Positions 32,828-45,900 of a DNA stretch of 64,000 bases are shown piece by piece. The stretch comes from Pinus tabuliformis. Its lineage: Eukaryota; Streptophyta; Pinopsida; Pinales; Pinaceae. Each line of letters starts with the position of its first letter. The first letter of the stretch is position 1. Where the stretch lies: positions 820,888,757 through 820,952,756 of the forward strand of contig CM062814.1 of assembly GCA_031772625.1 (NCBI GenBank), given 5' to 3'. Position numbers and translations under genes: made by a program. The notes under the pieces are model-generated. The model searched no databases and was not told the DNA's origin. It saw only the letters and a list, made by a program, of their open reading frames with translations.

Positions 32828-33878
32828 TGTCATGCGGAAAGAGTCAATTTTGCGGACAAAACCGACCTCCCTAGAAGCTAAGGCTTTCTAGTGACAAACA
32901 AGAAAAATAAACACTACCTTTCTCTAAATATGCATTTAGAATACAAGTAATCAGGTGATTATAACATACCTTTAGTCCAACGCTTTGTAGTAGTCCAGCC
33001 TCGCCGATCCGGATGAGCTCCTCCTTCTCTTCGAAACCTGCATTCACTAACAAGCCAAAAGATTACATAGCACCTGATAAACTTATAAAATAACACATAT
33101 TCATCATACAGACCAAGGAGTATATGAAACAAATCATGAATAACAATCTGTTGAGAAAAATGAGTTTATTTGCATTAAGTGGAAACAAAAGAAACCATTA
33201 CAACCTGAGCCTTGGTGTTGTGCAGGTCCCTCCTAGGGTCCAGCAAGAGTTTTCCTTTACCTTGATCAGCTCACCCACTTCCAAATAAGGCTAGGAAAGG
33301 ATGGGAATCTCTCCTCTCAAGCTCTATAAGGGAGTCCTAATTCCAACAACATCTACCCTTAGGAATGTTCAGCTTTCAACCTCCCCTCCCTCTGGCCCAA
33401 TGCCTGTATTTATAGTGCTCTAGAGGAAGTTAATCAGGTCCACCATCAATGGGATAAGCCCCTCTTTGGATTGGATATCTCCCCTCTGGATGGGATAAGT
33501 TCCTCTTTCATAGGGATACATGAACCATCTGGAGGCGCTCCATACACGTCAAACAAGCTTCTAGAATGCTCTAGAAATGACCACAAGTAACTTTTTTGGA
33601 GTGAAACTTGCGCCTTTTGACCTTTACAGGAGTACGCATCCTCCCCTTTACAGACAGAGTGTACAAGTACGCAGGTATTGTGAACTTGGGGTGCATACAC
33701 GTAGGTAAAGCTAAGAGAAACTGCGTACCCAGAGATATATAGATTTTTAAAGACTTTCTCTCTTTCTTGGAGTTTGACATGGAGAGCAGAGGTATAAGAC
33801 TTGCCAAGGAGGATAGTATGATAGTTGATGGAGCCATACTAACTGCAAATAGTCATGGTGACAAATTTTAGTGTAACA
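32828..33878 (-). repeat. 5' LTR of E2
   Basis: A 1,051-bp LTR that on the minus strand begins TGTTACACTAAA and ends CGCATGACA. It is nearly identical to 22644-23685 and about 80% similar by eye to the E3 LTR at 56192-57245. It contains GTACGCAGGTATTGTGAAC near 33667, shared with the copia LTR at 10883-12774. The flank to the right, GGAAG, lies at the edge of an E4 LTR. Confidence 0.88.
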
Positions 33879-33889
33879 GGAAGTTTAAA

Positions 33890-34858
33890 TGCGAATCAAT
33901 CTAAACAAGCCATAAAATCTCCTTGAGCTTTGAAATCATAAATACAGTTAGAATCATTTAATAACTAAAATCATGGCTTTGCGTGGTTATTTATTATCTA
34001 TTACTATATCGCATCACAAAAACCTTTTCAAACAATAAATAAAACTTATTTTCAAGCACTCTGTTGATATGTGATAGCGATATTAGTGTATTAGTTTATT
34101 AAGTATGAGATATGTGTGATTGTGATAGTGGCAATATCACAATATCGTACTCGGAGGTTTCGGGAGTAGCGGAGAATGGATATGGCCGAAAGCTTTGAGC
34201 AATTGCAAAATTACGAGAAGTGACATGGCATTATAGTGGGCCCATGGGTTTATTATTAAGCATGGCTTTTGTTTTTAGCTTTATGATTTTTCCTTACATC
34301 ACTCTTTAAGGAATAACTTTATTGCAATCGGGGGAATTGGGAATGATACAAGCGAGGAGCATGTTGATACTCTTGTGATTTATCGAGACAAAATGTTTTA
34401 GAAAGTGTGTTTTATTGTTTTGTTGGGTCCAGTTGCTTGTCGCATTTCGCAGTAGGGATGTTCCTTGGTCTTTATGATATATCTCTTTTGTTATAAGATT
34501 GTGATGCAGGGAATTTCTGGCCTGAAGGAATTTCATCAATACTTAAGCTTTTTAAGGAATAGATAGTTTTGGTTCCCGATGGCTATCTTTTATCGTAGTC
34601 GCAAGTTTCGAAAGCGTCAATGAAACTTTGTTTCTTTGAAACTCTGCGACATGCAATATTGTCGGGTTTTATTTAAGGTAAGACTTATTCAAGTCATTCA
34701 AGCTTTAATGAGGATTTCTTTATTAAAAATCAAATTCATTCTTAACAAAGATCCTAAACTAAACTATATTCCTATGTTTTTTAAATTTTAAGCATCCCTA
34801 TTTATTTATACAATAATATCCTTAGTCATTTATGTAAAATAAAAGGGGGGTTGTTGCA
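33890..34858 (-). repeat. Left (3') LTR of E4
   Basis: Matches 46263-47211 along its length; on the minus strand it runs from TGCAACAACCCC to GATTCGCA. To the left, GGAAGTTTAAA (33879-33889) is also shared with the other copy; E2 lies immediately beyond, with GGAAG as its expected target duplication. Divergence between the two LTRs is substantial, so E4 is older than E2. Confidence 0.65.
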
Positions 34859-35256
34859 GAGAAAAATAATTTTCGATTCACACCAATTATCTTTGATAAT
34901 AGTGAAATTTCTAAAAAATTTCTAAGTAAAAATAATTGAGGAAAGGAAAAATATTTTTGAAATATTTAGATAAGTAACTTTACTCTGAACATAAAAAATC
35001 ACTTAATCATAATTCTTTTTTATATTCTCTTATAGATGAAAATATTTTTTGTCTATATCATTCACTAATTAGTTGTAAAGATAAAGTGGGGGGCATTTTA
35101 CAACTTAGTGTTTTTAATATACTCATTTGTCATAGGTAGAGCCATTTTTGCCAGAAAGTGTTCATAGCCTCGACAGGGTTACCATTTATCCATCAATGAT
35201 TCAGAAACCCATCCATATAAGAGTGCAATCTTTAGAGATAATTTCAAAAGTATATA

Positions 35257-35292
<36 letters not shown>

Positions 35293-35305
35293 TATAGATA
35301 TATGT

Positions 35306-35375
<70 letters not shown>

Positions 35376-35943
35376 CATTTTCGTTTTTATTTTTTATTTT
35401 TTTTAACAACTTTTTATCACCTAAAAGTCATTGTCCTCATTTGATGACCAGAAAGTGACAATGCCATTCACTGGTTGTAATTGAACTGAATAAGATGGCT
35501 TGTGATGAGACCCCTTATCTTTTAAGGTTAATATATTTTTGAATTACACTCTAAAAATAGTAAAGTTAATGGATGGGGAGAATCATTGACTCCTTAAGGG
35601 TTTTGGATGACAATTTTAGAGTTGGAGATGCTTAGTTGTAAATAGTCTTTACTTTGTTAAAGATAACCTTTCTTGACTGATAATAGAGTAAAAGGATTTT
35701 ATAAAGTTGAGGTTTTTAAAGAATTTACAACTTCAATGGAAAAGAAAATTTCAGAGTTTTATGATACTTAGCTAATTTTCAAATGTTGTGATCATTTCCT
35801 TAAGAATTTCTACTTTCAAAGCAAAAGATCAAAAATATTTGAAGAGATTTTATTTTCAAAGCCAAAAGTAATTCTATTCAACATTATTTTCTAAGAGAAC
35901 TAAAAAATAAATGCAATAATGTTACAGTAGAAGATATAATCTT
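34859..35943 (-). other. 3' region of E4 with (AT)n microsatellite
   Basis: Non-coding DNA between the integrase end and the 3' LTR. It contains a long TA-dinucleotide run at about 35250-35373, interrupted by a short ATGTACAC and GATA-type patch. The minus-strand open frame at 35179-35409 is just this repeat translated. Nothing else is recognised. Confidence 0.65.
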
Positions 35944-38620
35944 CTAAGAAAAGATTTTTTTCAAAATAAGCCCATTGACAGGAAGAGAATCTCTCTTTCC
36001 TGATAAATCTTGCAATATGAATGTTGATGGGCCTACTTGTTCAACAATTTGAAATGGTCTAAGCCACATTTTCTTGAATTTAGTATGCTTTCCTTTTTTC
36101 TCATGTGTCTTGAAAAGATTTTTTGGAAACAGAACTTGCATCAAAAAGAAGATTTGACTAGCTATTGATGGCGAGTATGTGTAAGTTTGGCTTTCTCCCT
36201 TTCTTTTTCTAGTTTAAGAATTTGAGACTGTCTTAGTTGTAAAGAAGAAGAAGTTGTTTCTTTAATAAATTGGACTAGGGCTAATGAGGGAAAGGCTAGA
36301 TTTGAAAAGATGATAGCTTCTTTCCCATATACTAGATTGAATGGAGAAGTGCTTATTGAGGCCTTTTGGGTTATTTGATCTTCCCATAGAGAAAATGTCA
36401 AAGATTTATGCCAATTCTTTTGGCTCTGATCAACAGTTCTTTTAATAATTCTTATGATGTTCTTATTGTTAAGAGAAAATTTAGCGATATTATTTCCTGA
36501 AAAGTAAGATGAATTATCAAACATAAGTACAGTTGGTAAGCCAAATCTATTAATAATGAATTGATCACTGAATTCAATGATAGCATCAGAATTGTCTACC
36601 TTTAGTGGAATTTCTTCCACCCACTTAGTAAAATAGTTTGTAGTTGTAAGGATATACTTATGTTGCTTTGAGGAACGAGGAACAATCTTACCTATGATAT
36701 CCAATCCCCATTGTTCAAAAGGTTGTTCAATGTTGACCGGTCGCTGAGGTAAGGCAGGTTTCCATTATCTCCCAGCAATAGTTTGACATATTTTTCATTT
36801 CCTTACATATTCATGGGTATCTTTGAACAAAGTTGGCCAATAGTACCCAACATGCAGGATCTTATGTGTGGTTATATCCCCTCCAAAATGTCCACCAGCT
36901 GGACCATCATGGAATTCCTTCAAAATCTTATGTGCTTCAAAATTTTCAAGGCATCTTAATAATATAGAATCATAATTTCTCCTAAATAACACATCATTAA
37001 TGATTTCATATTGATTTTCTTTTAATCTTAAAGCCCTTTTCCTTTTGTGATTGAGTTCAAGGGGAACATATTTATTTTTCAAATATAAAATGAGATCATC
37101 ATATTGGGACTCTAAATCATTTAGGCTTACCTCTGATATGTGTACAATACTACTTGAGTCCTCATCTATTGGTAGGTTGGAAGCTCCTATAAGAAATCTG
37201 CAAAAACCTTGTCCTTTGACAATTTTGGCTAGTTTAATGTCAATATCATATTCTTGCAGAGTTGTTACCCAATTTGCCATTTTTTCTCCTACTTCCTTTT
37301 GCATATGTAATTGTCTCACTACTGAGAACAAGACTATTATTTTAGTGTGCATTTTTAGGAGAAAAGGCCTAAAGTGCTTTACATATTTGAAAACAACAAA
37401 AGATTTGTTTTCTACCTTTGAATAATTTAGTTCAGCACCTTGAAAATTAGAACTAAAGAAAGATATGGGTGCTTCGATATTTTGATCATCAAGTTTCGTT
37501 AAAACAACAACATAAGTTGTTTCAGAAGCGAACGTATACAAAATGAAATTATTAGAAAAAATTGGAGTTGTTAAAGAGGGAGCATTCATAATGGATTGTT
37601 TGATTAAATCAAAATCTTGTCTTTCATTATGTCCCCACTTAAAGATTGAATTTTTCTTAATCATGGTTTGTAATGGTAAAACAATTTTGGAAAAGTCAGG
37701 GACAAATATTTTAACAAAATTTATCTGACCTAGAAAAGACTGCATAGATTTTTTATTATGGGGTAAAGAAATTTCAGAAATTTCTTTTACTCTGTCTGGA
37801 TCAATACAAATGCCCTTTTTGGATACAATAAACCCTAGAAGCTTACCTTCATCTAGAGCAAAATAAGATTTCTTTGGATTTAATGAAATTCCATACTTTT
37901 TGCAACATTCAAAGATCTACTTTAAGTCATGTAAATGGTTATTTCTCTTCTTGGAATAAATAGTTATATCATCCAAATAAATGACAACAGTTTTGCTTAT
38001 CAGGCCTTTGAAGGCTATATCTATAGCTCTTTGGAAATTTTCCCCTGTGTTAAATAATCCAAAAGGAATTTTCTGGTAGGCATAGGTTCCCCATTCAGTC
38101 CTGAATGTATTCTTTAATCTATCATCTAGTGAACCAGGATTTGGCTATATCTTGAAAATCCATCAAGAAACGAAATTAGTTTTGAACCAACTACTGATTG
38201 CAGTATTTTCTCCATAGTCGGTAATGGGAAATTGTCCTTCTGACAAGCTTTGTTGGGATTTCTAAAGTCTATACAGATACAAATGTCACCATTCTTCTTC
38301 CTAACAGATACTAAGTTTGAAACCCATTATGAATGCCTAACAAGAAAGATAATATCGGCTTTAAGGAGTTTATTCAGCTCATACTTTATTTGACTTTCTA
38401 AATTGGGATGAATTTTCCTTAAGTTCTATTGTATGGGTTTGTCATTGGATATCATGGGAATGATGTGTTGTATGATGGAGGTATCATATGTTTTGAGATT
38501 GTCATAGTTCCAAGCAAAGATACCTTTATATTTTTTCAAGAAATGAATAAAGGTTGATCTCTCATCAGGTGAGAGATGAAGTCCTAGATTGATGTTTTGA
38601 GGTTTGATATTAGTCCCAAG
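35944..38620 (-). pseudogene. E4 reverse transcriptase, RNase H and integrase remnant
   Basis: Read leftward. RT occupies about 38600-37746, out of frame in places, with YLDD at about 37966-37977. The open stretch 36795-37745 holds the RT end (MQSFLGQINFVK), gypsy RNase H (LYTFASETT, where the usual first catalytic Asp is not present) and the integrase zinc region (HDGPAGGHFGGD, YYWPTLFKD). 36162-36704 is the integrase core: MDIIG and MFDNSS give two Asp, but the segment that should carry the catalytic Glu is deleted. 35944-36144 is the integrase C-terminal domain (MWLRPFQIVEQVGPSTF). The product would copy and integrate the element; this copy cannot. Confidence 0.85.
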
Positions 38621-38622
38621 GT

Positions 38623-39029
38623 TTATTGTTCAAACCTTAAGGTTGAACTCTGGAGTTTAGAATTAGTAACCTTCTTAAATATGTCTTTTAGATCATAAAT
38701 ATTTTCAATTTTTACCACAGATTTAGGTATGGGATTCTTATTTGACTTTTGTTTTAACTGATTATCATGCTCACTCTCATCAATTATATGATCATCATAT
38801 GACCCTTCAGATGTTAAAAATCGTATGATATCCTCGTCATCATTAAAGACTCGCCTATTGGTGACATTATCAAGAATGGATGGTTGAAAAATTAATTTTA
38901 TGGAAAAGATATCTCGACTATAATCCTCTGATGGTATAAGCATGGATGTTATATTATCCAGAAGGTCATCACTTGCAATTTGAATTCTAGGGATAGGAGA
39001 GATATTGAATGCTAAAAAATGTGAAGTAA
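38623..39029 (-). pseudogene. E4 polyprotein linker between aRNH and RT
   Basis: An acidic, Asp/Glu-rich stretch (MLIPSEDYSRDIFSIK at 38943 down to TLRFEQ at 38623) in the pol polyprotein just upstream of RT. I recognise no domain. It probably continues the same frame as the RT in the ancestral element. Confidence 0.5.
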
Positions 39030-39530
39030 GATCATGGACTAATGATTGGTAGTGTTTTAAATGTCCATAGAGACAATGAATGGTGTCTCTTACTTGTTTG
39101 ATAACTATTTCTGAATCTCCAAAAACTTAAAGATATTTGATATCAAGGCCTATTTATTTATTTAAACCTTGAATTCGTGCCTCATATGCAGCAGTATTAT
39201 TTGTGCATACAAATTCTAATCTACATACTAGGATGGTTTTTTATCCTTCTGGACTAATTAATATACAACCGGCTCGTCTCTTACTTGTTTGGTAACTATT
39301 TCTGAATCTCCAAAAACTTAAAGATATTTGATATCAAGGCCTATTGCTTTATATAAACCTTGAATTTGTGCCTCATATGAAGCGGTATTATTTGTGCATA
39401 CAAATTCTAATCTACATGCTAGGATGGTTTTTTCCCCTTCTAGACTAATTAATATACAACCGGCTCCTGCATCATCATTAGATTTAGATCCATCAAAATA
39501 TAATGTCCAAAACGAAGTATTAACTAATGG
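39030..39530 (-). pseudogene. Archaeal-like RNase H of E4, broken by a duplication
   Basis: Reading leftward from about 39510 the minus strand encodes LYFDGSKSNDDAGAG, CTNNTASYEAQIQGL and VFGDSEIVIKQV: the three acidic motifs of an RNase HI of the type acquired by plant Tat elements. It lies between protease and RT, upstream of the pol core, unlike the copy in E3. A 191-bp direct duplication (39085-39275 and 39276-39466) repeats the middle of the domain; 191 is not a multiple of three, so the frame is lost. The product would digest RNA in RNA-DNA hybrids during reverse transcription. Confidence 0.8.
39085..39466 (-). repeat. 191-bp tandem duplication within aRNH
   Basis: Unit 1 is 39085-39275 and unit 2 is 39276-39466; both begin GTCTCTTACTTGTTTG and end AACCGGCTC. 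They differ at a handful of positions, so the duplication is not very recent. Confidence 0.85.
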
Positions 39531-39794
39531 TTTATCTACAAGATTTATACATCTCGAAGAATCTATTTGAGAAAAGTTCTCAATCTAGGAAGTAACATAG
39601 TTATCCAAAAAAGGTGACTTTTGTGCATTGAAATTTCCTAAAAATGACTCAACGGAGTAGTTTCCAATGATATTGTTGTTAAAAGCTACTGGCTCATTTT
39701 CATCTTCAAAATTAGTTACTGTGTGCTTCAAATGCTTTTCTCAGTCAATTCTGATTTGATTTGGATTTCCGTTGTAAGGGAGCCACATGTGAGA

Positions 39795-40385
39795 CTAGTA
39801 TGTTGCAAAATAGTTATGCAGCTTTTCAGACCAGTCTCTACTAAGAATTATACCATAGAACTCAGGAATATCAGCTACTAGTATGCCAATTACTTGACAA
39901 AATTTTGTATTAGAAGAGACTCTAATGGTCACTACATTCATTTCCCCTAAGACTTCAACCTTTGTTCTATCAAGTTGCACAATGTGAAAAGCAAAATTTT
40001 GGGGTGAAACATTTAATTTAGTGTAGACTATTCTTGGCATAATGTTTGAAGAGGCCCTTGAGTCTATTAAGCAGTTGGGTAGATTTTTATTGAATATTTC
40101 ATAAGTCAAGAGGAAAGGGGGATTATGTGAATGGGGTCTATCACCAATTAAGATAGCATCAGTAGGATCAACCTTATTTGATGAATCATTGGTAGGATTA
40201 CCCATTCCCCTAGAAGCTTGGGATATCATAGCAGCAGGAAGAGGAGAAGCATGAACTGCATTCAATTCTTTTAGTAATAACTTATGTTGATGTTTAAGCT
40301 TACTAAGCTCGTGAAGAGAGATATTTTCTCTAGCTTTCTTCATGTCCTCCACTGTGTTATATTCCATGGTATCAGCTACTACCAA
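39795..40385 (-). pseudogene. E4 aspartic protease
   Basis: A 196-codon open stretch containing a retropepsin-type domain in its C-terminal half: LIDSRASSNIMP (near 40060), where the active-site Gly of Asp-Ser-Gly is replaced by Arg, then VEVLGEMNVVTIRV and a closing DIPEFYGIILSRDW. The N-terminal half is a helical linker from gag. It would cleave the polyprotein; the Gly to Arg change probably inactivates it. It overlaps the gag end by a few bases in another frame. Confidence 0.75.
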
Positions 40386-42106
40386 TATTTAGATGAAGTT
40401 GGAGGATTAGATGAGGATGGAGTTGGTTGAGGAGATTTAGGAGAAGACTTTTCACTGGCCACTTTATCCTTGGTAGCGGAGGTTGAGGGATTTTTCTTTT
40501 GATTTGATTGTGTTGAATCAGCAGGGCCCTTACTCCTAGTGCTAATTAGTAGAGCTTCTTGATCTTCTTCATTATCGGAAGTAGGCAGGCTAAAATCCCA
40601 CATTCCATGTACTTCAACCAAATTTTCACCTTTAGTTTCTTCATCAAACAATGTAGTTTCTTATTCATCCTCATCTAAATCAGATTCAACATTGGATATT
40701 GTGTTTGGTGGTTGAGGATTAGATTTCTGATTCCTCTTTAAGGATATGAAAGGTTTCTTAGAAGAGGATTCAACTACCTGTTTCTTAATCTCTACCATCT
40801 CATTTGACATGGTTTTAAGGACTTTTTGCAGGCCTTCAAGATCAAAAGGATCCTTAGGGGATTTCTTCTTTGATTCATCCTTAAATGTAACCTTTTTCAT
40901 TTTCCTATCTTCCTGGGTTGTCTTCTTTTCCAATGCAACTATTCTCTTTTCTACAGACAGGGCTTCTTTCATGTTTTCTACCAAAGTAGCCTTATTGGCT
41001 CTATCTACAAAAATTGTTATATTGGAAGGAAGAGAAGAAATATACCACTCGGCCTGGACATCAACACTAGGGCTTGATGTGGCTAGGATTTTGTTTAGCA
41101 ATTTATTGAATCTGGAAATGAAATATTTGATCTTTTCCCCTGACTTAGTTTTTAAATTAGAAAGATCATTAATAAGGGATGAAATTGTGCGGTCATCACC
41201 AAATTTAGCTAATAATTTCTCTTCAAACATGTCCCAGTTAGTAATAGAACCTAGTGGTGATGAGAAATACCATGAACCTACTAATCCTTGAAGGGTGTAG
41301 GATAATAATCTTACTACACAATCTTCTTCAACTAATCCATTCAAATTAATGGCTAACATATAATTATGGAGATGCTCTTCAACAGGTAATCCATCATCAG
41401 GATTAAATTTTGGTAGCCATCTTTTAAGATTCTTAGGTAGATCATGAATAGGTGTTTCCATTTTCACAGCTCTAGGATTGGCCCATGGTCTGACTGGTGG
41501 TTGTTGCGGTTGTTGTTGTTGTCTTCCTGCCATTATTGGGTTTTGGGAGGAAGTGGATATTGAGGGTGTTTGTGTGGAAGAAGAGGTAGGTTGTGTACTT
41601 GGGCTAGATGAACTAGCACCAGTACCTTGAGAAGAATGGGTATTAACAGGAATGAATGGAGGGAATGAAGGTGTTTGTGGAGGGGAATTTGATAAAACCT
41701 CACTAGTTGATGTTTGCGACTCAGATTTCTTAGTCTTCTTTTAGAAAAAAGGAAGAGGAAATTAAAATGTAGGAACTCCAAGATTTTCATTTTGAGAACG
41801 AGTTAAAATCTGAGTAGGTTGTAAAATAGAAGTGATACTTCCTTCAGATGCTTCAGATGGCACAATATTTTCTATTGAAATAGAGATTTCCTCTAATTTC
41901 TTTATTAAATTCTGGACCTTGGGTGATTTATGATTATAATTTGAAGAAGGCACTTCAAGAAATGTAATATGAGATTTCAGAGGTGATTGCTCAAATTTTA
42001 ATCTAGAAATAGGAGTTTTAGATGAGGATCTAGAAGTTGGAGGTGATATTGAAGGGGAGCGACCCTTAGAATGGCTTGTTAATTTATATTGAGTTCTCTT
42101 TAACAT
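40379..42106 (-). pseudogene. E4 gag
   Basis: Starts at ATG 42106. The N-terminal region (42106-41764) is basic and Ser/Pro-rich; two stops and a frame change interrupt it near 41760-41720, followed by a Ser/Thr/Pro/Gln linker. The central open part 41533-40661 is the retrotransposon gag capsid-like domain: WLPKFNPDDGLPVEEHL, LQGLVGSWYFSSP and KYFISRFNKLLN are family landmarks. A charged coiled coil and an acidic Ser-rich tail follow to 40379. I see no zinc knuckle. It forms the element's particle in active relatives. Confidence 0.75.
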
Positions 42107-42959
42107 TCATAGTTGTGGAACACTTTCTAGTGCCAAAATTTTGAAGCCTCAAAAATCACTGCAACAACATGGGGGAAAAACACTTGGTCGGGGACTTGAA
42201 AACCATCCCTTATCCGTTTGGATTAGTGGCTCCGACTGGATATAATGGGACCAGTTTCCCAATAAAGATGTGATAGGATGGATAAGGTATTGATTACCAA
42301 AAACTAAGTGATAGATGGGGTGGTCTTCAATTGAAATACATGTATATTTGATCTACCTATTAATTACCTGGAGTTTGACTAACATTTATGAGATCTGAAA
42401 TGATTATCTTTTCGTGTATGATAATGAAGATTAATCAAACACTAACATAAATGAAACACTATTAAGATAATTAATTTGATTAAATAGTTAATCAAAATAA
42501 TTGTTAAACATATATCGCATCAAATATCATTTGAATGTTGCTCATCAATGTATTAAAAGATAATAGTTCTAGCATGTCAAAAGTGAATGAATAGGGAACT
42601 GCATGAAAAGAGAGACATATGAGAAACAATATAAAGAAAAATGGCTATCAATTTATAAACCAATAAATACACAATGATAGAAATTCCCGATGCATATAAC
42701 TCTGCTCATAAAGTAAATAGCTCCAGTCCAATATTTTTAGTTAAGATGATTTCCAAAAGTACAAAAGTGCAAGCTTCCAAAAGCCTTCTTCACAAAACTT
42801 CAGGACTCTAATCCAGTCATTCTGCTAAGACAAACTTTAAAAGTATATAAGTGCAAGATTTTAAAGCATTTCTTTATTAAATTCGGGACCCTTTCTTCAA
42901 AGACATGAAAGGGTTTATATAATAAAAATAAAGTACAAAAATAGATATTACATGAAAGT
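42107..42959. other. Non-coding spacer between extra ORF and gag of E4
   Basis: About 850 bp of AT-rich sequence without recognisable coding. In Ogre-type elements an intron lies in this general area of the genome, but I cannot identify splice sites here with confidence. Confidence 0.45.
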
Positions 42960-45900
42960 TTTGAGGAGGTTTAAACAACTCTCCTTAAAATAAGTGATAG
43001 AAATATAGAAATAGAAATTGTTGCAATGATGAGCTCCAGCATGTAATGGTGTCTACTTTTTCATTCATTGTCTGAGCTCGTAGATATCCATCATCGACTT
43101 TACTTCAGGAGGTTGACCCGTCCTCATGCGTAGCTGTCCTGTATACATGGCATCTGAAAGAGTAGGAAGCATGTGGGTAGATGAGTGAGCAAGGAAGTGT
43201 AGCATTAGCCACTGACTATGTGGTTGTACCATATATCTCCAATATACTTCCCAGTCAAGTTTTGTTAGTTGTTTAATTGCCTCTTCTCTTGATCTATAAG
43301 TTTATTTCCATTGTGTTTCTAGGGCTCTGATATCGGGGAGACTCCCAGGTGGGCATTCCTGTATCAAATTAGCATTGTGCAAATTATCATTGATGGTTTC
43401 AATGATATTATTTGCAGCATCAGTCGCTCTTGAAACTTCTCTTTCTTTATGTGATTCTTCTATCCTGGAACGATCTGCTGCTCTACCCTCTAGAGTATCC
43501 TACCATGTTATGTATCTTGAAATCTTATCATCAATCTCATTAAAAGTGATCCTCAGATTGGATGCTTGATTCATTAGTGAATCACTTGTCTTGCACATTG
43601 GATTGATGACAGATAGCTTCTGACAAAATGTCGCATGTTGCCTTGATAATAAAGAATTGAGTTCTAATGCTTCTTTTATAAAATCCTCAACCTTAGGATT
43701 ATCTTTCAACTGATCCATAGAAAATTGCAGCTATTGTATTTGAATATATTTGGCACTTGTTTCTGCTTGATATTGGAGCTTCAATTGGTCAAAGATCTGT
43801 TGTAATTGGGCCATTTGTGCCTTCATTTGATGGTTGACACTCTGTCTCTCTTCTACCAACTTCTGCTCTAGCTATTGTATTCTTTATTCTTTCTCCCTTA
43901 CCAATTTTTTGACTTCCACTGCTTTGTCAATAGTAGTAGATGCATAAGCACCTGCAAATTGTGATAGTTTTTTCAAATTTTCTGAAGGATCCATGGGGGT
44001 ATCTTTCCATACTACATCAATGGGTTCATTATTAGGAATAACTGTTGACGATTCTTTTATTCTCCTCCTTTTCCTCTATCTTTAGACTACAACCCGATGC
44101 TTGGGACTATAAAAGACATCAAGAGGAGGAATTTCCTCCACTCTAAGAATGATTTCTGTTGAAGGGAAGGCTAGGATGATCTCAACTTCTTCTGTGGTGA
44201 CAACTTTGTCAGTATCCCTTCTAATGAGCGAGCTCTATCCAGTGTTTTGGGGGGTGTGGAATGTTCTTTCCATTTCAACATCTTTTTCCCCTTTTTGTCC
44301 TCTTAGTTGTTGTTAAAATTGTTTCCATGCCTCATCCAGTTGATTTTTTAGAGGGGATTCATCTGTATGCACTTTAGTGGAAACATCTTCCACTTCCTTC
44401 TCCTTTGAGATATTTTCAAATTCCTTCTCAGTGTCCTTTTTTGGACTCTTCTCTGGATTGTGCTTTGAGTTGTGCTCTGAATCATGCTCTGAGCCTTGTG
44501 TCGATTTCTGCCCTGAATTTTGCTCGGAACCTTTTTCCTATTTCTTCTCAAAAGTATGCTTGGAACTATGTTTTGAGCCCTTCTCTGAATCTTGATCTGA
44601 ACCCTGCTCCTCTTGAACAATTGGCTGAGGGATCTTTAATAGATCCAAAGGGACTTTTTGTAGCCTTTTCCTCCTATACTGGTGGAATTGAGCTAGCTTT
44701 TGTGGATCCAATCTCAAAGTAGCCAAATGTTGCACTTGTGAAAACAGCTCAGCAGACTCAAACAAGTCATCAAAATCATCATCCTCATGGCTGAACTGTC
44801 TAATTTTCACTTGGGCAGTGAAGTTCTGTGCAACCTTATTGGGGTCAAACTGTCTGGCAGGAATGGTGGCAAGTTTTAAACATGTAATGTGATCGATTTT
44901 AACCACAACATGATTGAAATCGTGTAATTCATAAACACCACATTGAAGGGGAAAGGAAGGCCAAAGAGACTTTTTAGATTTTTTTAGGGTCTTGGTTATC
45001 CCATCCCCTACAGTTTGGTAAGCAATTTCTCTAGCAATCAGTTTATCTAGTACATACCATGGGAGAACATGGGGAGGTGCTATGCTTCCATAGACTCAGA
45101 CATAAGTAAACAGTTCTTCCCCAAACCACCTACCTATTGGTATAAAATCAATCTTGGCCTCATCAGATAATCTTGGGGCCCTCTTGTGAAACAACTTGGT
45201 GGATGGGTAGCATAACTCCTTGGCAGATTTTGTAGAAATGGGTGTGGAAATTGGATTCCCACAAGATTTTGTGATATATATGAATGGGGGTAGGATCTTG
45301 AATAGTCCATTTCCACCCCATAGTTGGGAAACTGGTAGTGAAACAGATTGCATCCATAATGTAGGCACTCATAAAAAATGGTGGGACTGTTCTAGAGGTG
45401 ACATATCGGTGTTGTATGAATTCCTGAATTTGGAAGGCAAGGTTGTTAGACAATATAGTGCCCCAATCCATTATAAAATAATTTACTACTGCATCGATTA
45501 GGGGAACCCACTCAACATAGAACTTGGTTTTATCGACATATACAAACAATCTACACGTCATGGCTGTGATATAAGAGTAGGGAGCAGCAATAGATGATAT
45601 AGAATACATACTCGATTTCTCATGTTTGTGCTTGTTTGAATTGGACCTCCATTTCTTAATTGGGTCTGATGGCACATCATTTTTGGCTGTGAATTGCTTG
45701 AGGAAGGCTCTATCATACACTTTTGTGGGTCTAGTATATGATACATTCTCTTCAAGTCTTCTGTTGTGAAGGACCCGATAACCGTTTGCCTTGAAGTCTG
45801 GAATGTCCAGTCGGAAATGTTAATATTCTCTATTATCCATTTTACCATATCGGTGTAAGGTAAAATCTTGGGTTTAGTAGAAATTCTGTGAAGGAAATAA

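Larger units (their letters stand above)
22644..33878 (-). mobile_element. E2: non-autonomous Tat-family gypsy element
   Basis: A full-length minus-strand element with LTRs of about 1.04-1.05 kb at 22644-23685 (3') and 32828-33878 (5'), PBS at 32807-32824 and a polypurine tract at 23686-23700 (reverse complement of GATTGCCCCCTAAAG). The two LTRs differ at roughly 2% of positions by eye, so insertion was fairly recent compared with its neighbours. It encodes only zinc-knuckle and protease segments; RT, RNase H and integrase are absent and a hairpin array fills the space. The LTR and 3' internal region resemble those of E3 (56192-64000), which could supply the missing enzymes in trans. A 2.06-kb solo LTR (27819-29882) lies inside it. 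Confidence 0.85.

Noticed and set aside
33879..33889. GGAAGTTTAAA as a polypurine tract of a + strand element with the E4 LTRs as its 3' LTRs
   Set aside because: The coding regions between the LTRs are all on the minus strand and the LTR starts TGCAACAACCCC on that strand; however, the shared 11 bp remain unexplained.
35179..35409. Open frame with Ile-Tyr repeats
   Set aside because: It is a translated (TA)n microsatellite.
37051..37425. 124-codon + strand frame
   Set aside because: It lies antisense to E4 RNase H and integrase coding and has no features of its own.
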